Shown piece by piece: positions 1-10,386 of a stretch of DNA of 64,000 nt; the first letter of the stretch is position 1; each line of letters starts with the position of its first letter. Below the pieces are notes generated by a model. The model had not been told where the DNA came from and ran no database searches. It saw only the letters and a list, made by a program, of their open reading frames with translations. This DNA is from Boswellia sacra (taxonomy: Eukaryota; Streptophyta; Magnoliopsida; Sapindales; Burseraceae): positions 62,001 through 126,000 of the forward strand of contig SNVD02002485.1 in the NCBI GenBank assembly GCA_013180625.2. Direction: 5' to 3'. A program made the translations under genes and the position numbers.

Positions 1-160
1 ACTCCTATCTAAAAATCCTGCCAAATCTTGGCTCTCAATAAGATTGCTTATTTGCGTCTTGCATAAAATTTAGTTATCTAAGAGTTTTAGGGAGATAAAG
101 TTCCTCATATTAATATTGGAATTGTAAAGATATTGAATAGTTAAAGATGAAGAATATGCA
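1..160 (-). pseudogene. Copia gag N-terminal fragment (runs off left edge)
   Basis: Read on the minus strand, this stretch encodes a piece resembling the N-terminus of Copia gag (UBN2/DUF4219 type). It has a 'NFISLKLLDN' segment, one stop codon where a hydrophobic residue is usual, then 'QISNLIESQDLAGFLDR'. It lies just downstream of the primer binding site and LTR at 174-487, in the order and orientation expected of a Copia element. The rest of the element lies beyond the window. The in-frame stop shows decay. The family assignment rests on a short stretch. Confidence 0.5.
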
Positions 161-173
161 ATTCTAGGGAGAA

Positions 174-185
174 GCTTTGATACCA
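174..185 (-). other. Copia primer binding site
   Basis: The minus strand reads TGGTATCAAAGC, directly next to the LTR end at 186. It matches the primer site complementary to initiator tRNA-Met (TGGTATCAGAGC) at 11 of 12 positions. It fixes the orientation of the element as minus. Confidence 0.8.
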
Positions 186-487
186 TGTAAAAGAAAAGAG
201 AGCTAGAGTTTTTAAGAATACTATTGAATATGATTTTTCGTTATTGACAGTATGTTGCAAACAAATGAATTTATACAAGAATCACAAGTAACAACTATAG
301 AAAGAATCCTATAATTAAGTCAATTATAATTGACAGCTATAGTCAAGTCATAATTGAGAGTAATTTTATTTAGATTTCCTTGATCTTGTCTGATCTTCTT
401 TAATGTCGTGGATATGCTTGGTTGTTCTGATGTAATTTTGATTATCTTTCCTTCAATTCTTTTGGAGATTGATTCTTTCTTTTAACA
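186..487 (-). mobile_element. Copia 5' LTR
   Basis: A 302-bp segment that on the minus strand begins TGTTAAAAGAAAG and ends CTTTTACA, so it has TG...CA ends with a short inverted repeat. It is followed at once by a tRNA-Met primer site and a gag fragment. This is a 5' LTR of a Copia element whose body extends leftward out of the window. The target duplication cannot be tested because the other LTR is not in view. Confidence 0.75.
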
Positions 488-1141
488 TGTTTTAGCCACT
501 TGATATAGTGGGTCGGTCTCGTATTGATAACCAAAACATACAATTTTGAATTCAATTTCTCTAGTAATAGACTCCACATTTTATGCATCTAAAATTTTTT
601 TGGACATATTGTTACACTTATAAACTGTTTCTTGATTCATTGCTTTCAAGTCATGTCATTGATGTGGATAGTTTTAAGTATAACAATATTCATTTAAAGA
701 TCACAATTTATCATCTTGAACCAACACAAAATGGTTTTAAAAGAACTTTAAAGAAGTATTTGCTTGCCTGTTTGAGAAAATCATAGGCACCATGAAAAAA
801 AAATCATTTTATGTAACTCTATTTTAGTTGCTAGTTTGATATCTATAGATAATATATTACACGAATGGCGAACATCTATTGAATGATAAAACAAAGCCAT
901 TTGCTTTAGAGGCCCTAAATTCTTCAACACCACATCTACAGATCTAAGTCTGCAAGAGTTGGTGAAAAATGGTACTCTTGAGAACTCAAAAAAATATATA
1001 AACTAACAATAACAACTTAACAAAAAAAAGTTTATACAATTGAATTACTATTAGCTAGGGACTCTTGAGGCAAATGGTTCAGCAGTTTCGGTGTTTTCCA
1101 AAAAGATAAAAATGTATTCTTTATTTCCTTGCATAAAAGCC
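488..1141. other. Intergenic, nothing recognised
   Basis: AT-rich sequence without a recognisable gene, RNA gene or element end. A 67-codon open frame at 583-786 (+) has no family I can name, no clear neighbours and no splice context, so I treat it as chance. Confidence 0.5.
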
Positions 1142-1144
1142 TTA

Positions 1145-2321
1145 GGCCTTGTTCGGTTTGATTAATAGTGGGGAAAAGGACTTGGGATTACATAATAATC
1201 TAAAGTTTATTGTTTGGTTAAAGTTATTGACTAAGGAAAAAGTTTTCTTGGTAATTAGAATTATTTAAGGTTTAACAATCACCTTTCCAGTCCCTTACCT
1301 AATGAAAACTTTGGTTTTCTTAGAAATAGTACATTAAATTACTAATCTAACCTCGTATGTTTTGTATGTTTCAAAAACTAACCTTATTGAAATAATTGAT
1401 TGAATTATTTTGTTAATAATTAAAAAATAGTTATAAATATAATTAATTAAGTTTTAAAAAATTTAAAAATTGCAACATTTAAATATTTCAAAAATAAAAA
1501 AATGCAAAAACTATTTTCAACGTCACTGACGAGCACTAGGACATCTACAAGCTCGATGTCATTTTGGTACCAGAGTGATCATCTACTGTTTGTCTACACA
1601 TCTGAGGTGGTTTTGTCTTTGTTGGATACACCGCTTGTCATCAGAAGAGAAGTTTAATGGCGGATCCAAAAAAGAGACCCCCCGCCTGCGGCGAAATCGC
1701 TACATATCTAGCTATAAAGGTTGCACGGTCGGATAGATCGTCTGGCAACGATACCGACGATAGTGACTTCCATGTGCGATCATCATCAAATGCCAGCAAC
1801 GGAGAGCGGTGATCGGTTGGCAGCAATGTTTGCTACAATTTTTTTATATATATAATTATATATTAATTATTTATTTTTACAAAACTATAGTAGTTTAATA
1901 ATATCATAATATATTTAATATTTATTATACAGAATTAATCTTATTTTTTAAAAAATTAATAATACATATTAACTTATATTATAATAGAAGTAACTATAAT
2001 TTTGTCTAAATTTTATGATAATATTATAAATAATAAATTTGTTTAATAAAATTTAATTCTAAGTTAATATGTTTTTTAAAAAATTTATAGTAGTTTAATA
2101 CATAATATGACTTAATAGTTATTTATTTTTAATTTAGTCATAGAAAAAAATTATATTTAATAATGGATATCATATATTTTAATAATCAGGTTATTTATAT
2201 CCAATTAATTTATGAGTGATTCATTTCCATCTATAATTTCAATATAAAATATTTCCAACCAATTCCTTTCCCTCAATTTTTCCTTTCCAACCACTTTTCC
2301 TTTTTTACAACGGAACACACC
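1145..2321. mobile_element. Harbinger/PIF-like non-autonomous element (1.18 kb)
   Basis: The left end GGCCTTGTTCGGTTTG is matched by an imperfect inverted right end (GGTGTGTTCCGTTG read on the minus strand). TTA lies on both sides (1142-1144 and 2322-2324), as expected for PIF/Harbinger three-base target duplications. The interior is very AT-rich except for a GC-richer patch at about 1510-1840, and shows no transposase. The (T)GTTCGG-type terminus is common in Tourist-like elements; length and missing coding capacity suggest a deletion derivative. Confidence 0.6.
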
Positions 2322-2325
2322 TTAA

Positions 2326-3034
2326 GGCCATGTTTGGTAAGCAATATAGCATGCATTGGACAGTGTAAAGGGCTTAACTTATGTTTGGTAGCACATATGA
2401 CATGGGATAGGATTGTATTAGCACTGCATAATAAGAGAAGGAAGGGTGTGATTTTGCCTCCAGTGACTCTAAATACTTAAAATATATAATTTTAAGTTAA
2501 CCAAAATTTTAATTAAAATAATAGAATAATAATTAATTAAAATATTTAATAAATTATTTTAATTTTTATATCAATATTAATAATATATACTTTAATTTCA
2601 CTTTTTAATAATTTATCAAAATGTGAATATCTATAAAATAAATAATATAGATTATTTAATTAAAGTTTCAAATTATTTAAATTAATTAGTAACAGCATTT
2701 GAATTTATCTTTATTTGAAATTTTTTACAATTCAATACTTTTGCTATTTCAATAATATGTAATTTTTTAAAGTTAATTGTTAGTCTCAATTTATGAATTT
2801 TTGTTTTTAATCAAAACTTATATCTTGTTTGTAAAATATTTTAATTTAGTTTATAAAATTAGTTCAATCCAATTCAGTCTTTTTACTAAACACAGTATTC
2901 TTCAACATTTTATCTAATATAGTGACAAACCAAATATAGTATAGAGTTTATCAAGTTATATATAATATAATTCAATACCATGCTATTCGATACAATTACA
3001 TTTATACAATCCTATATGATATACCAAACGCACC
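2326..3034. mobile_element. Tourist-like MITE (0.7 kb)
   Basis: The left end GGCCATGTTTGGTA and the right end, GGTGCGTTTGGTA on the minus strand, form an imperfect terminal inverted repeat. TTAA lies at both borders (2322-2325 and 3035-3038), so the exact duplication (TTA or TAA) is ambiguous. The interior is AT-rich and non-coding. It shares its left target TTA with the neighbouring element at 1145-2321, so the two insertions abut. Confidence 0.6.
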
Positions 3035-3035
3035 T

Positions 3036-3151
3036 TAAGTGTTTAAATATGTTTAATGTGATGCAATTTTATAAGTACAATTAATTTGTGAAGGTTATGG
3101 ACATCAATTTCTTATTTTCTAGTGTTAAGTCGCATCAACATATTCTACAAA
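3036..3151. repeat. 116-bp direct repeat, copy 1
   Basis: This is nearly identical to 3304-3419: I see one difference (ataagtaca against ataattaca) over 116 positions. The repeat starts in the TAA next to the MITE at 2326-3034. The 152 bp between the copies hold an (AT)10 tract and otherwise nothing recognised. Confidence 0.85.
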
Positions 3152-3303
3152 TATATATATATATATATATACCGAAAAAGAAATGTATTTATCATTTTAT
3201 CTTCCCAATGGCCGCCTTTACTTGCAAAGAAACAACCTATGTTTTTTTGATGCAGCGAAATTGGCTGACGTAATAGAAAGCATATTCGTTAGGTGTCGTG
3301 ATG

Positions 3304-3419
3304 TAAGTGTTTAAATATGTTTAATGTGATGCAATTTTATAATTACAATTAATTTGTGAAGGTTATGGACATCAATTTCTTATTTTCTAGTGTTAAGTCG
3401 CATCAACATATTCTACAAA
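3304..3419. repeat. 116-bp direct repeat, copy 2
   Basis: Partner of 3036-3151, with a period of 268 bp. The high identity points to a recent local duplication, by unequal exchange or slippage-like synthesis. Confidence 0.85.
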
Positions 3420-3499
3420 AATCTGACGCGCCATTTAGCAGTACCAACACTTACATTTACTCATTTCATTTTCACTTGCAGAGGGACATAATTCAGAAT

Positions 3500-3709
3500 A
3501 TGGAGACAGAACAAGGGCAGCAAAAGGGATTTCTTAGAAACAAGCTGGCAAGGACTTTCTGAAGAGTGACCAAGCGTAGCTTGCCAGTCCAATACGATAG
3601 CAACAACAATAAGGTGAGGCGTCCCATTCCATCATCTACCAAAAATGGTTTTGTTTGTTACTTAACTCACCATGATCAGCTTTCAAACTCTTCATCACTG
3701 CAAAAGATC
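3500..3709 (+). other. Possible exon cut by the Ty3 insertion
   Basis: A short plus-strand reading starts 'METEQGQQKGFLRNKLARTF' and is open in that frame up to a stop at 3560. The frame stays mostly coding-like afterwards, as far as the Ty3 target site. Sequence after the element (14031 onward) could continue it, but stops follow quickly. I do not recognise a family. It may be an old exon of a decayed gene or chance. Confidence 0.15.
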
Positions 3710-3814
3710 TGATGGGGAAGCCGTAACAAGAACAAACCAAAATCAAGAACAAAAAATCTCTAATCAAACACTCACACGCACAAACAATGAACCAATAATC
3801 TGTCTGAATACTCC

Positions 3815-3864
<50 letters not shown>

Positions 3865-4073
3865 AATAATCAATGTCTAACAAAATAATAATGAAACCCT
3901 ATATTTATACTAATCAAGAGATATTGAAATTTGAGTCAAATTAGGATAAGTTAAAATCTCTATTTAGGTCAAAATCCCTAAACTGATAATTTTTTAAATT
4001 AAATAAAACCCTAATTAAATAAACACTAAAAGAATATAATAACCCTAACAATAAAATAAGCCATGCTACATCA
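3710..4073 (-). repeat. Ty3 3' LTR
   Basis: Starts TGATGTAGC and ends CCCCATCA on the minus strand. An (AT)n tract lies at about 3819-3859. A polypurine tract (GTCGGGGGGAAT on the minus strand, about 4074-4085) borders it on the internal side. The partner LTR is 9715-10045 plus 14027-14030. Confidence 0.88.
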
Positions 4074-4085
4074 ATTCCCCCCGAC

Positions 4086-5330
4086 TTAGAAAGACTTGTC
4101 TTCGGACGAGTGGGATTGCAAGTAAAAATCCAAAGCATGGGAATTGATGCGACGGAGCTCATCCTTAGGAAGCCAAGTATCATCATCGGCTGGTCGTCCC
4201 TTCCAATGAACAAGGAAATGTCGAAAACCATCAGTAGTAGAAGCATCAAAGTGGTCATCAATAATGCGATCAACCTCATCAGTCGGTGGAGGATCGAACG
4301 AAGGCAAACGAGGTACGACAATAGTAGGAGAACCTGCAGAAATATAAAAAACAACTGGAGGCTCGAAATGTCCTTGGTAAGGAAACAAGTCTGCCACATA
4401 AAAAATTAGGTTTGATACTCCACTCGGAAGGAAAATAAAGGAAATAGGCATTAGAACCTAGCCTACGAATAACTTTAAATGGGCCATGGACACGGGCATA
4501 CAATTTCTTGTTAGCTTTTTTAGGAAAGGGAGAAGGATCAAGGCGAACCATGACATAATCACCTTCTTTAAAAACATTTTCTCTACGATGTAGATTAGCA
4601 GCAAGCCTATATTTATCATTAATCAAGGAAATCATTTGTCTAACTTCAGCATGCAAATCACGCATATGCGTGGCAAAATCAGTAGCAAAATTTGAAGAAG
4701 GGTAGTGAGAGGGTAAGCGAACAAAGTCAATGGGTCGGCGGGGTGCAATACCATAGACAATCATGAATGGACTCTTACAAATTGACCTATGAACAATATC
4801 ATTATAAGCAAACTCAGCCATAAGTAACACTAAATCCCAATTACCTAACTTTTTGCCTACCACACAACGAAGAAAGTTCCCTAAGCTACGATTAACCACT
4901 TCAGTTTGGCCATCGGTTTGAGGATGATAAGCTGAAGAGAACTTAAGAGATGTACCAAACAGTTTTCAAAGTGTCTTCCAAAAGTAACTAACAAACTTAA
5001 CATCTCTATCAGACAAAATTGATACAGGCAATCCATGGAGACGGATAATCTCCCTAAAGAATAGTTGAGCTATATATGAAGCATCACTAGTCCTAGAACA
5101 AGGGATAAAATGAGCCATTTTAGAGAACTTATCAACCACAACAAAAATAAAATCATGTTTCCTAGCGGTTTTAGGTAATCCTAAAAGGAAATCCATACTA
5201 ACATCTCTCTAAAGAAGTTAAGGAATAAGGAGGGGAGTGTATAACCCCTGATTAAGTTTTCTAGCCTTAGCTAGTTGACAAGTACGACACTTAGATACAA
5301 TCCTAGCAACATCCCTCTTTAATGATGGCT
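4086..5330 (-). pseudogene. Ty3 integrase with C-terminal chromodomain
   Basis: Minus-strand integrase. The zinc-binding part is at about 5220-5330, with 'CRTCQLAKA'. The catalytic core includes '[10 protein letters not shown]', '[16 protein letters not shown]', '[10 protein letters not shown]' and 'AYHPQTDGQTEVVNRSLGNF', so the D,D-35-E region is largely present. The GPY/F-like region ('HGPFKVIRRLGSNAY') and a chromodomain ('FRHFLVHWKGRPADDDTWLP') follow. Chromodomains on Ty3 integrases guide insertion into heterochromatin and define chromoviruses. A frameshift near 4418 separates core and chromodomain, and stops at about 4960 and 5210 break the core. Confidence 0.85.
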
Positions 5331-5406
5331 AATAAAACGTATCCTCAACTAAGACAATGGTTTTATCTATCCCTAAGTGACCAGCTAATCCTCCAGCATG
5401 CATTTC

Positions 5407-6898
5407 CTAAACTAGAAAATCTCTCATAGAAATACGAGGAATACATAAATGAGAACCTTTAAAAAGGTAACCATCACGAATGATAAAATCTATATGATCT
5501 CTACGGTTATTATCTAAGAGTTCTTTATAAATGATGCCAAAATCAAGACAAGAGGGATACTTAGATTTCATCCTATCAAATCCTACAATTTCAACTTGTA
5601 TGGTTTGAAGGGTGTGCATGACTCTACTAAGGGCATCAGCTACCTTATTATCCTCTCCAAGCTTGTGTCTAAGGCCAAAGGTGAACATTTGAAGGAACTC
5701 AGACCACTTGACATGTCTCTCATTTAGTCGCTTTTGGGATTGAAGATATTTTAACGCTTAGTGATTAGAGTAAAGGACAAATTCATTAGGCAAAAGATGA
5801 TATTGCCAATGTTGTAGAGATCTAACAATAGCATAGAACTCTTTATCATAGGTAGAAAATCTTTGTTTAGCCTCATCGAGTTTCTCACTAAAGAAAGCAA
5901 TAGGGTGACCCTCTTGACTCAATACTCCTCCTATACCTACTCCTAAAGCATCACAAGCTACTTCAAAAACTTCAGAAAAATCTGGATGCCTAAGAACAGG
6001 GGATTGAGTCATACGTTGCTTAACAAGCTCAAATGCTCTAGTGGCTGCAGGGGTCCATTGAAATTCACCCTTTCACATGCAATCAGTGATAGGTGCCATA
6101 ATGGTGCTAAACTCTCTAATGAATCTCCTATAGAAAGAAGCTAATCCATGGAAACTATGAATTTCAGACAAAGTCCTAGGCATAGGCCAAGATGTAATAA
6201 CTTTTACCTTCCTAGGATCAGCTTTAATACCGTTTGAAGAAACCATGAATCCTAAGAAAATGACTTGAGATTGCATAAAAAAACATTTCTTAAGATTAAT
6301 ATACATCTTTTTCATTCCTAAGGGTACTTAAAACTTTCTTAAGATGGTCTAAATGATCTTCCTCACTCTTACTATATATGAGAATGTCATCAAAATAGAC
6401 TACAAGGAACTTCTTTATAAAGGGTCGTAACATATATGTCATGACTCTCATAAAAGTACTAGGAGCATTAGACAGACCAAAAGGCATAACTAATCACTCA
6501 TACAATCCATCATGGGATTTAAAAGCGTTTCTCCACTCATCACCCAGTCTAATCCTATTTTGGTGATACCCACTCCTTAAGTCTACCGTGGAGAACCAAC
6601 TAGAATCAGCTAGCTCATCTAACATGTCCTCAAGTCTATGTATAGGAAACCTATACTTAATAGTGATTTTGTTGATGGCCCCACTATCAACACACATTCT
6701 CTAAGATCCATCTTTCTTAGGGGTGAGCAATACTGGAATTGTATAAGGGCTAAGACTATGACAAATGAAACTTTTCTCTAGCAAACCCTCTATTTGCCTA
6801 TTTAACTCAGCTCTCTCAGTGGGGTACATCCTATAACGTGGAAGGTTAGGAAGTTGTGAACTTGGAACTAAGTCAATGGCATGTTGAATATCTCTCAT
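5407..6898 (-). pseudogene. Ty3 reverse transcriptase and RNase H
   Basis: Minus strand. The reverse transcriptase region contains '[18 protein letters not shown]', '[15 protein letters not shown]', '[16 protein letters not shown]' and the catalytic '[11 protein letters not shown]'. Connection and RNase H regions follow: '[18 protein letters not shown]', then 'FEVACDALGVGIGGVLSQEG' and 'STYDKEFYAIVRSLQHWQYH', and 'DNKVADALSR' at the end. The active-site YFDD and the first RNase H aspartate are present. Stops at about 6700, 6493 and 5758 and a frame change near 6300 split it into five open pieces, so no full polyprotein can be made. Confidence 0.88.
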
Positions 6899-7035
6899 GG
6901 GTGGTGGCTCTTTGGTAAGTCCTCAGGGGCTACATCACTAAACTCTCCTAAAAGTTCACCTATTTTAGGGGAAAAGTCTAAATTAAACTTCGGTGATTGC
7001 TCTTTTAGAACCAAAGTGTACACAACACTTGTCTC

Positions 7036-7502
7036 TTAGCTTTCTTTCATAAAATGAGTTGGGGCCAAAATATTCAAGTTATGTTTCTTAGGCTCTAAGG
7101 TATTGGATTTAGGTTTTGGAGTTGGCTTATCTTTTTGAACCCTAGTTGAAACCTTATAATTGTCAGTAGGTTTGGTTGGTTTCAAGGCAATAGGTTTACC
7201 ACAATTATTAAACACATAGGTATTCTCTTTCTTATAGTTTATAACATCATAATCATAAAACCAAGGTCTTCCTAGGAGGATATGAGCTACATCCATGGGT
7301 AACATGTCAAAATAGATGTTTTCTTTGTAAGAATACAACTTAAGAGGAACAAGACATCTATGGTGACAGGTAGAGTTGTTTTATTAAGCCAAGCTATTTG
7401 GAAAGGATTAGGGTAAGACTCTAGAGTAAGGTTAAACCTATCAATTGCAACCTTAGAGATGACATTTAAGGTACTACCTTCATCGATTACTAGTTTGCAC
7501 AA
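7036..7502 (-). pseudogene. Ty3 aspartic protease region
   Basis: Minus strand. 'CKLVIDEGSTLNVIS' matches the plant Ty3 protease active-site region, where D-S/G-G is usual; the middle residue here is E. Downstream comes 'DVAHILLGRPWFYDYDVINY', the conserved ILGRPW segment. The two pieces lie in different frames that change near 7300, so the protease is broken. Confidence 0.75.
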
Positions 7503-7613
7503 CTAATTCTTACGGGGAACTGAGGTGTGAAAAATACTAGTTCTCTTCCAAGAATCAGAAACTACTGGAGTGGACAAGATACAATGCATAACTGACAATT
7601 GTTCATCAAACTC

Positions 7614-8651
7614 CTATTCTTGAATGTCTTCTAATCCTAAATCTTCACTTTCTTCTAATGGTTTTAAGACCTCGCCTTCAGGATCCTCATGCATTGATTC
7701 ACTAGGGTCATATCCTATGGTCATAGTACGACTAGGACAATAAGTAGCAACATGACCTCTACCTTGATAATTGTGGCACACAATTGGGGAACTAAAGGAT
7801 TGGTTTGAAGCATTCATTGATCTTTCCTATTCAAGTTGAAACGAGAATTTACATTAGGATTGGAGGCACTAGATATGGGGTAACTAGGAGTTGACGAGTT
7901 AGAAGCTCTAGTAGCGGAGGATTGTTGATTAAAGTTGCTTCTATTGAAAGTCTTAATTTGAGGAGATGGAGTATACGCTGAAGAAGTTTGTCTAGCATTA
8001 TAAGTTTTCACATAGAGCTTAGCTTCTAGGGCTTTATTATAGGCATCTTCTACAATTTCAGGAGAACACAACTCAACAACACGCTGGATGTCAAACCTAA
8101 GTTGATTAATAAATCTTGATGTGGTGGTATCATTAGACTCTTCAATATTACACCTAATGTGAAGATTATCAAACTTAAATTGGTACTCAAAGAGACTATA
8201 AGAACCCTGCCTAAAGTTAAGTAATTGCCTACAAAGTTGCTTCTTAAGGATTGAGGGACATATTTTTGCGTAACGTCCATTTTTAGTTCTTCCCAAGTAG
8301 AAGGACGATGATGTTATTGGCAAAATCTACATTCTATGGACTGACAAAAGATCTCAGCGATACCAACTAATTTTAGGCGACAAAACGAACATTATAGGTG
8401 TCTACCATGTCATGCCAATCAAAGTACTCCTCTATGGTGTCTATCCAATCTAAGAAAGCAGTGGGTTCTAACCTACCATCAAACTCAAGAACATTATGTT
8501 TGAAACCTTTTGGAATGTCAGATGATTCATGCCTAGAATGACTTCTGGTGCTTTTATGACTGCCTTTATCATCACTATCATCTTCAAACAAAGGATTATT
8601 AGTATATTCTCGCTCATGATGTCTTTTAGATGTAGATCCTATAACTTCCAT
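7614..8651 (-). pseudogene. Ty3 gag
   Basis: Minus strand. 'FDGRLEPTAFLDWIDTIE' is the start of the retrotransposon gag domain and 'FRQGSYSLFEYQFKFDNL' its middle. A low-complexity Ser/Asn/Pro linker follows, then a zinc knuckle 'CHNYQGRGHVATYC'. In the knuckle the second cysteine of the CCHC set has become tyrosine. Stops near 8372 and 8324 and a frame change near 7815 divide the gene. The N-terminus is charged and Ser/His-rich. Confidence 0.8.
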
Positions 8652-9699
8652 ACCCTTATCAAATCTATTAGATGACCCAAGATTGTTATCCCTGTGATTA
8701 GCTTGCTCTCTAATATCAAGTACTATTTATTCAATGTGAGTAAACTTAAGTTCTAATCCATTCAACCTATTGTTTATAGTATTTAAATCAAGTTGTTTAG
8801 GCAGGGGATTTGGGTCTACCAATTTTTTTTTTTTTAAGTAGTTATGCTAAGTCTAGACTAAAATTTCCTATAAGCGATAAAATAAATTTGATGCTGCTGC
8901 AATGCAAACAAAGGTAAGAAAAGTAAATATGTAATGGTTTTTTTTAAAACTAAAAGTGTATGGGCTAAAGTGAAATTTAATGAAACTGTATAGGCTAATA
9001 GGTAAACATTGAGAATACAGGGGTTAAACTGTGAAAGGGGTAAATTACAAATTTTAAAATTTGGATAGTGGTGTAATTATGTAAAGTGGGTGGGTTTCCA
9101 GAATATTAGGCTTGATTCAATGGCGAATAACCTGAAAGCCCTTAATAAAAAATATCAACCAATTTTAAAAAGTGACAAAGAAGTCCCTAACATGAAACAT
9201 CCAAAGCACTCTCAGGTGGCGGCTTTTGACAATCGGACGGTAACGGCCAAACCTTCAGGCGGTGGGTCGGCAATGGCAGAAGCTTTTCCGATGGATGGTG
9301 TAAGCTGCCGTGGTTTGTGTGGTGGCTTCCAAACTAAATTTGGACTTTTTAGAGACTTTCCAGCAAGAATTAATGATCGGCCAAGAAAGGAAAGTTGACG
9401 GGGAGAGGCCGATCTATCACTTGGTGGTGGAGGTGAGACACCACTTGTCGGTCAACGGTAATGAACAGTAACAATAACGAACGGTTTTTGGGCGTTTTGA
9501 GGGGTTTCCGGTAGGATTCTGGTTATGGTGATGAAGGGAAGAATGATGGGAATGACCCGATCTATGATTTGATGTATTCGGTGATGGGTGATGCATCGGT
9601 GGCTAGCGATAAATAGTAACTCCGGTGATGACAATAATGAACAAATGATTGCGTTTGGGGTTGATGGAATTTAGGATGAATTTTGTAGAATAATGTTAA
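8652..9699 (-). other. Ty3 5' leader with LINE-like module
   Basis: Non-coding leader between primer site and gag. The part at about 9215-9640 is GC-richer than its surroundings and carries strings like 'gaacagtaac', 'tttccggtaggattctgg' and 'cccgatctat'. They recur in the same order and orientation in the 5' region of the LINE at 43750-44330. A plus-strand open frame at 9090-9398 within it is on the antisense side and looks incidental. Confidence 0.55.
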
Positions 9700-9711
9700 G
9701 CTCTAATTCCA
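9700..9711 (-). other. Ty3 primer binding site
   Basis: The minus strand reads TGGAATTAGAGC, three bases inside the LTR end at 9715. It resembles the initiator tRNA-Met site TGGTATCAGAGC with two differences. Confidence 0.65.
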
Positions 9712-9714
9712 ATT

Positions 9715-9802
9715 TGACGGGGAACTCGTAACAAGAACAAACAATCTCTAATGAAACACTCACACTCACAAACAATCAACCAATAATCTGTTTGAATACT
9801 CC

Positions 9803-9857
<55 letters not shown>

Positions 9858-10045
9858 TATATAAAATATCAATGAAACCCTATATTTATACTAATCAAGA
9901 GATATTGGAATTTGAGTCAAATTAGGATAAGTAAAAATCTCTCTTTGAGTCAAAATCGCTAAACTGATAAATTTCCAAATTAAATAAAACCCTAATTAAT
10001 ACTAAGAGACTATAATAACCCTAATAATAAAATGAGCCATGCTAC
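9715..10045 (-). repeat. Ty3 5' LTR, interrupted by hAT
   Basis: Homologous to 3710-4073 but diverged. It contains a long (AT)n tract at about 9808-9862. The last 8 bases before 10046 (catgctac) are the hAT target duplication; the LTR resumes after the hAT and ends catca at 14030. Confidence 0.88.
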
Positions 10046-10293
10046 CAGGGATGGCAAAAACCCGGGGCCGGGCCAGGGACCTTGTTCCTCGTCCTCGGCC
10101 TTGGCAAGGAATTCAATTCCCCACCCCCGAGAATTTCCCCAAAAATTTCGAGGCCGGGGCGGGGCCGGGGAGTTATATTTTGGGACCAAGGAGTTAAATT
10201 ACCTGGGTTATTTCCCCGGTTTGTATTTTCTAATTTCCCTGATTTGTATTTTTTAAACAAAGATAAAAACAAGTAATCTGCCAAAACACTTGA

Positions 10294-10376
10294 CAAAACT
10301 CGACGCGCTCCATATAGCTCGACACGAGTCGACATGTAAGTGTCGAGTGTCGGATACATGACTCGACATGTATCTT
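10294..10376. repeat. hAT left subterminal repeats
   Basis: Several copies, on both strands, of a ctcgacac / gtgtcgag motif (for example gtgtcgagtgtcggat at about 10341). They mirror the array near the right end. Such clustered subterminal motifs are typical binding sites for hAT transposases. Confidence 0.6.
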
Positions 10377-10386
10377 CCAACTCAAT

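Noticed and set aside
186..487. Solo LTR
   Set aside because: A primer site and gag fragment adjoin it, so it is the 5' LTR of a longer element.
583..786. 67-codon plus-strand open frame
   Set aside because: No family features, isolated, AT-rich; length fits chance.
1641..1826. 61-codon minus-strand frame in the Harbinger-like element
   Set aside because: No transposase or Myb-like features; a short GC-richer patch only.
3088..3869. Several short plus-strand frames over AT tracts
   Set aside because: They read through (AT)n as Ile/Tyr runs and through the 116-bp repeat; no protein family.
9090..9398. 102-codon plus-strand frame
   Set aside because: Lies antisense within the Ty3 leader, in a GC-richer module; no recognisable domain.
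10032..10380. Open frames on both strands at the hAT left end
   Set aside because: Produced by the GC-rich terminus and subterminal repeats; both strands open at once.
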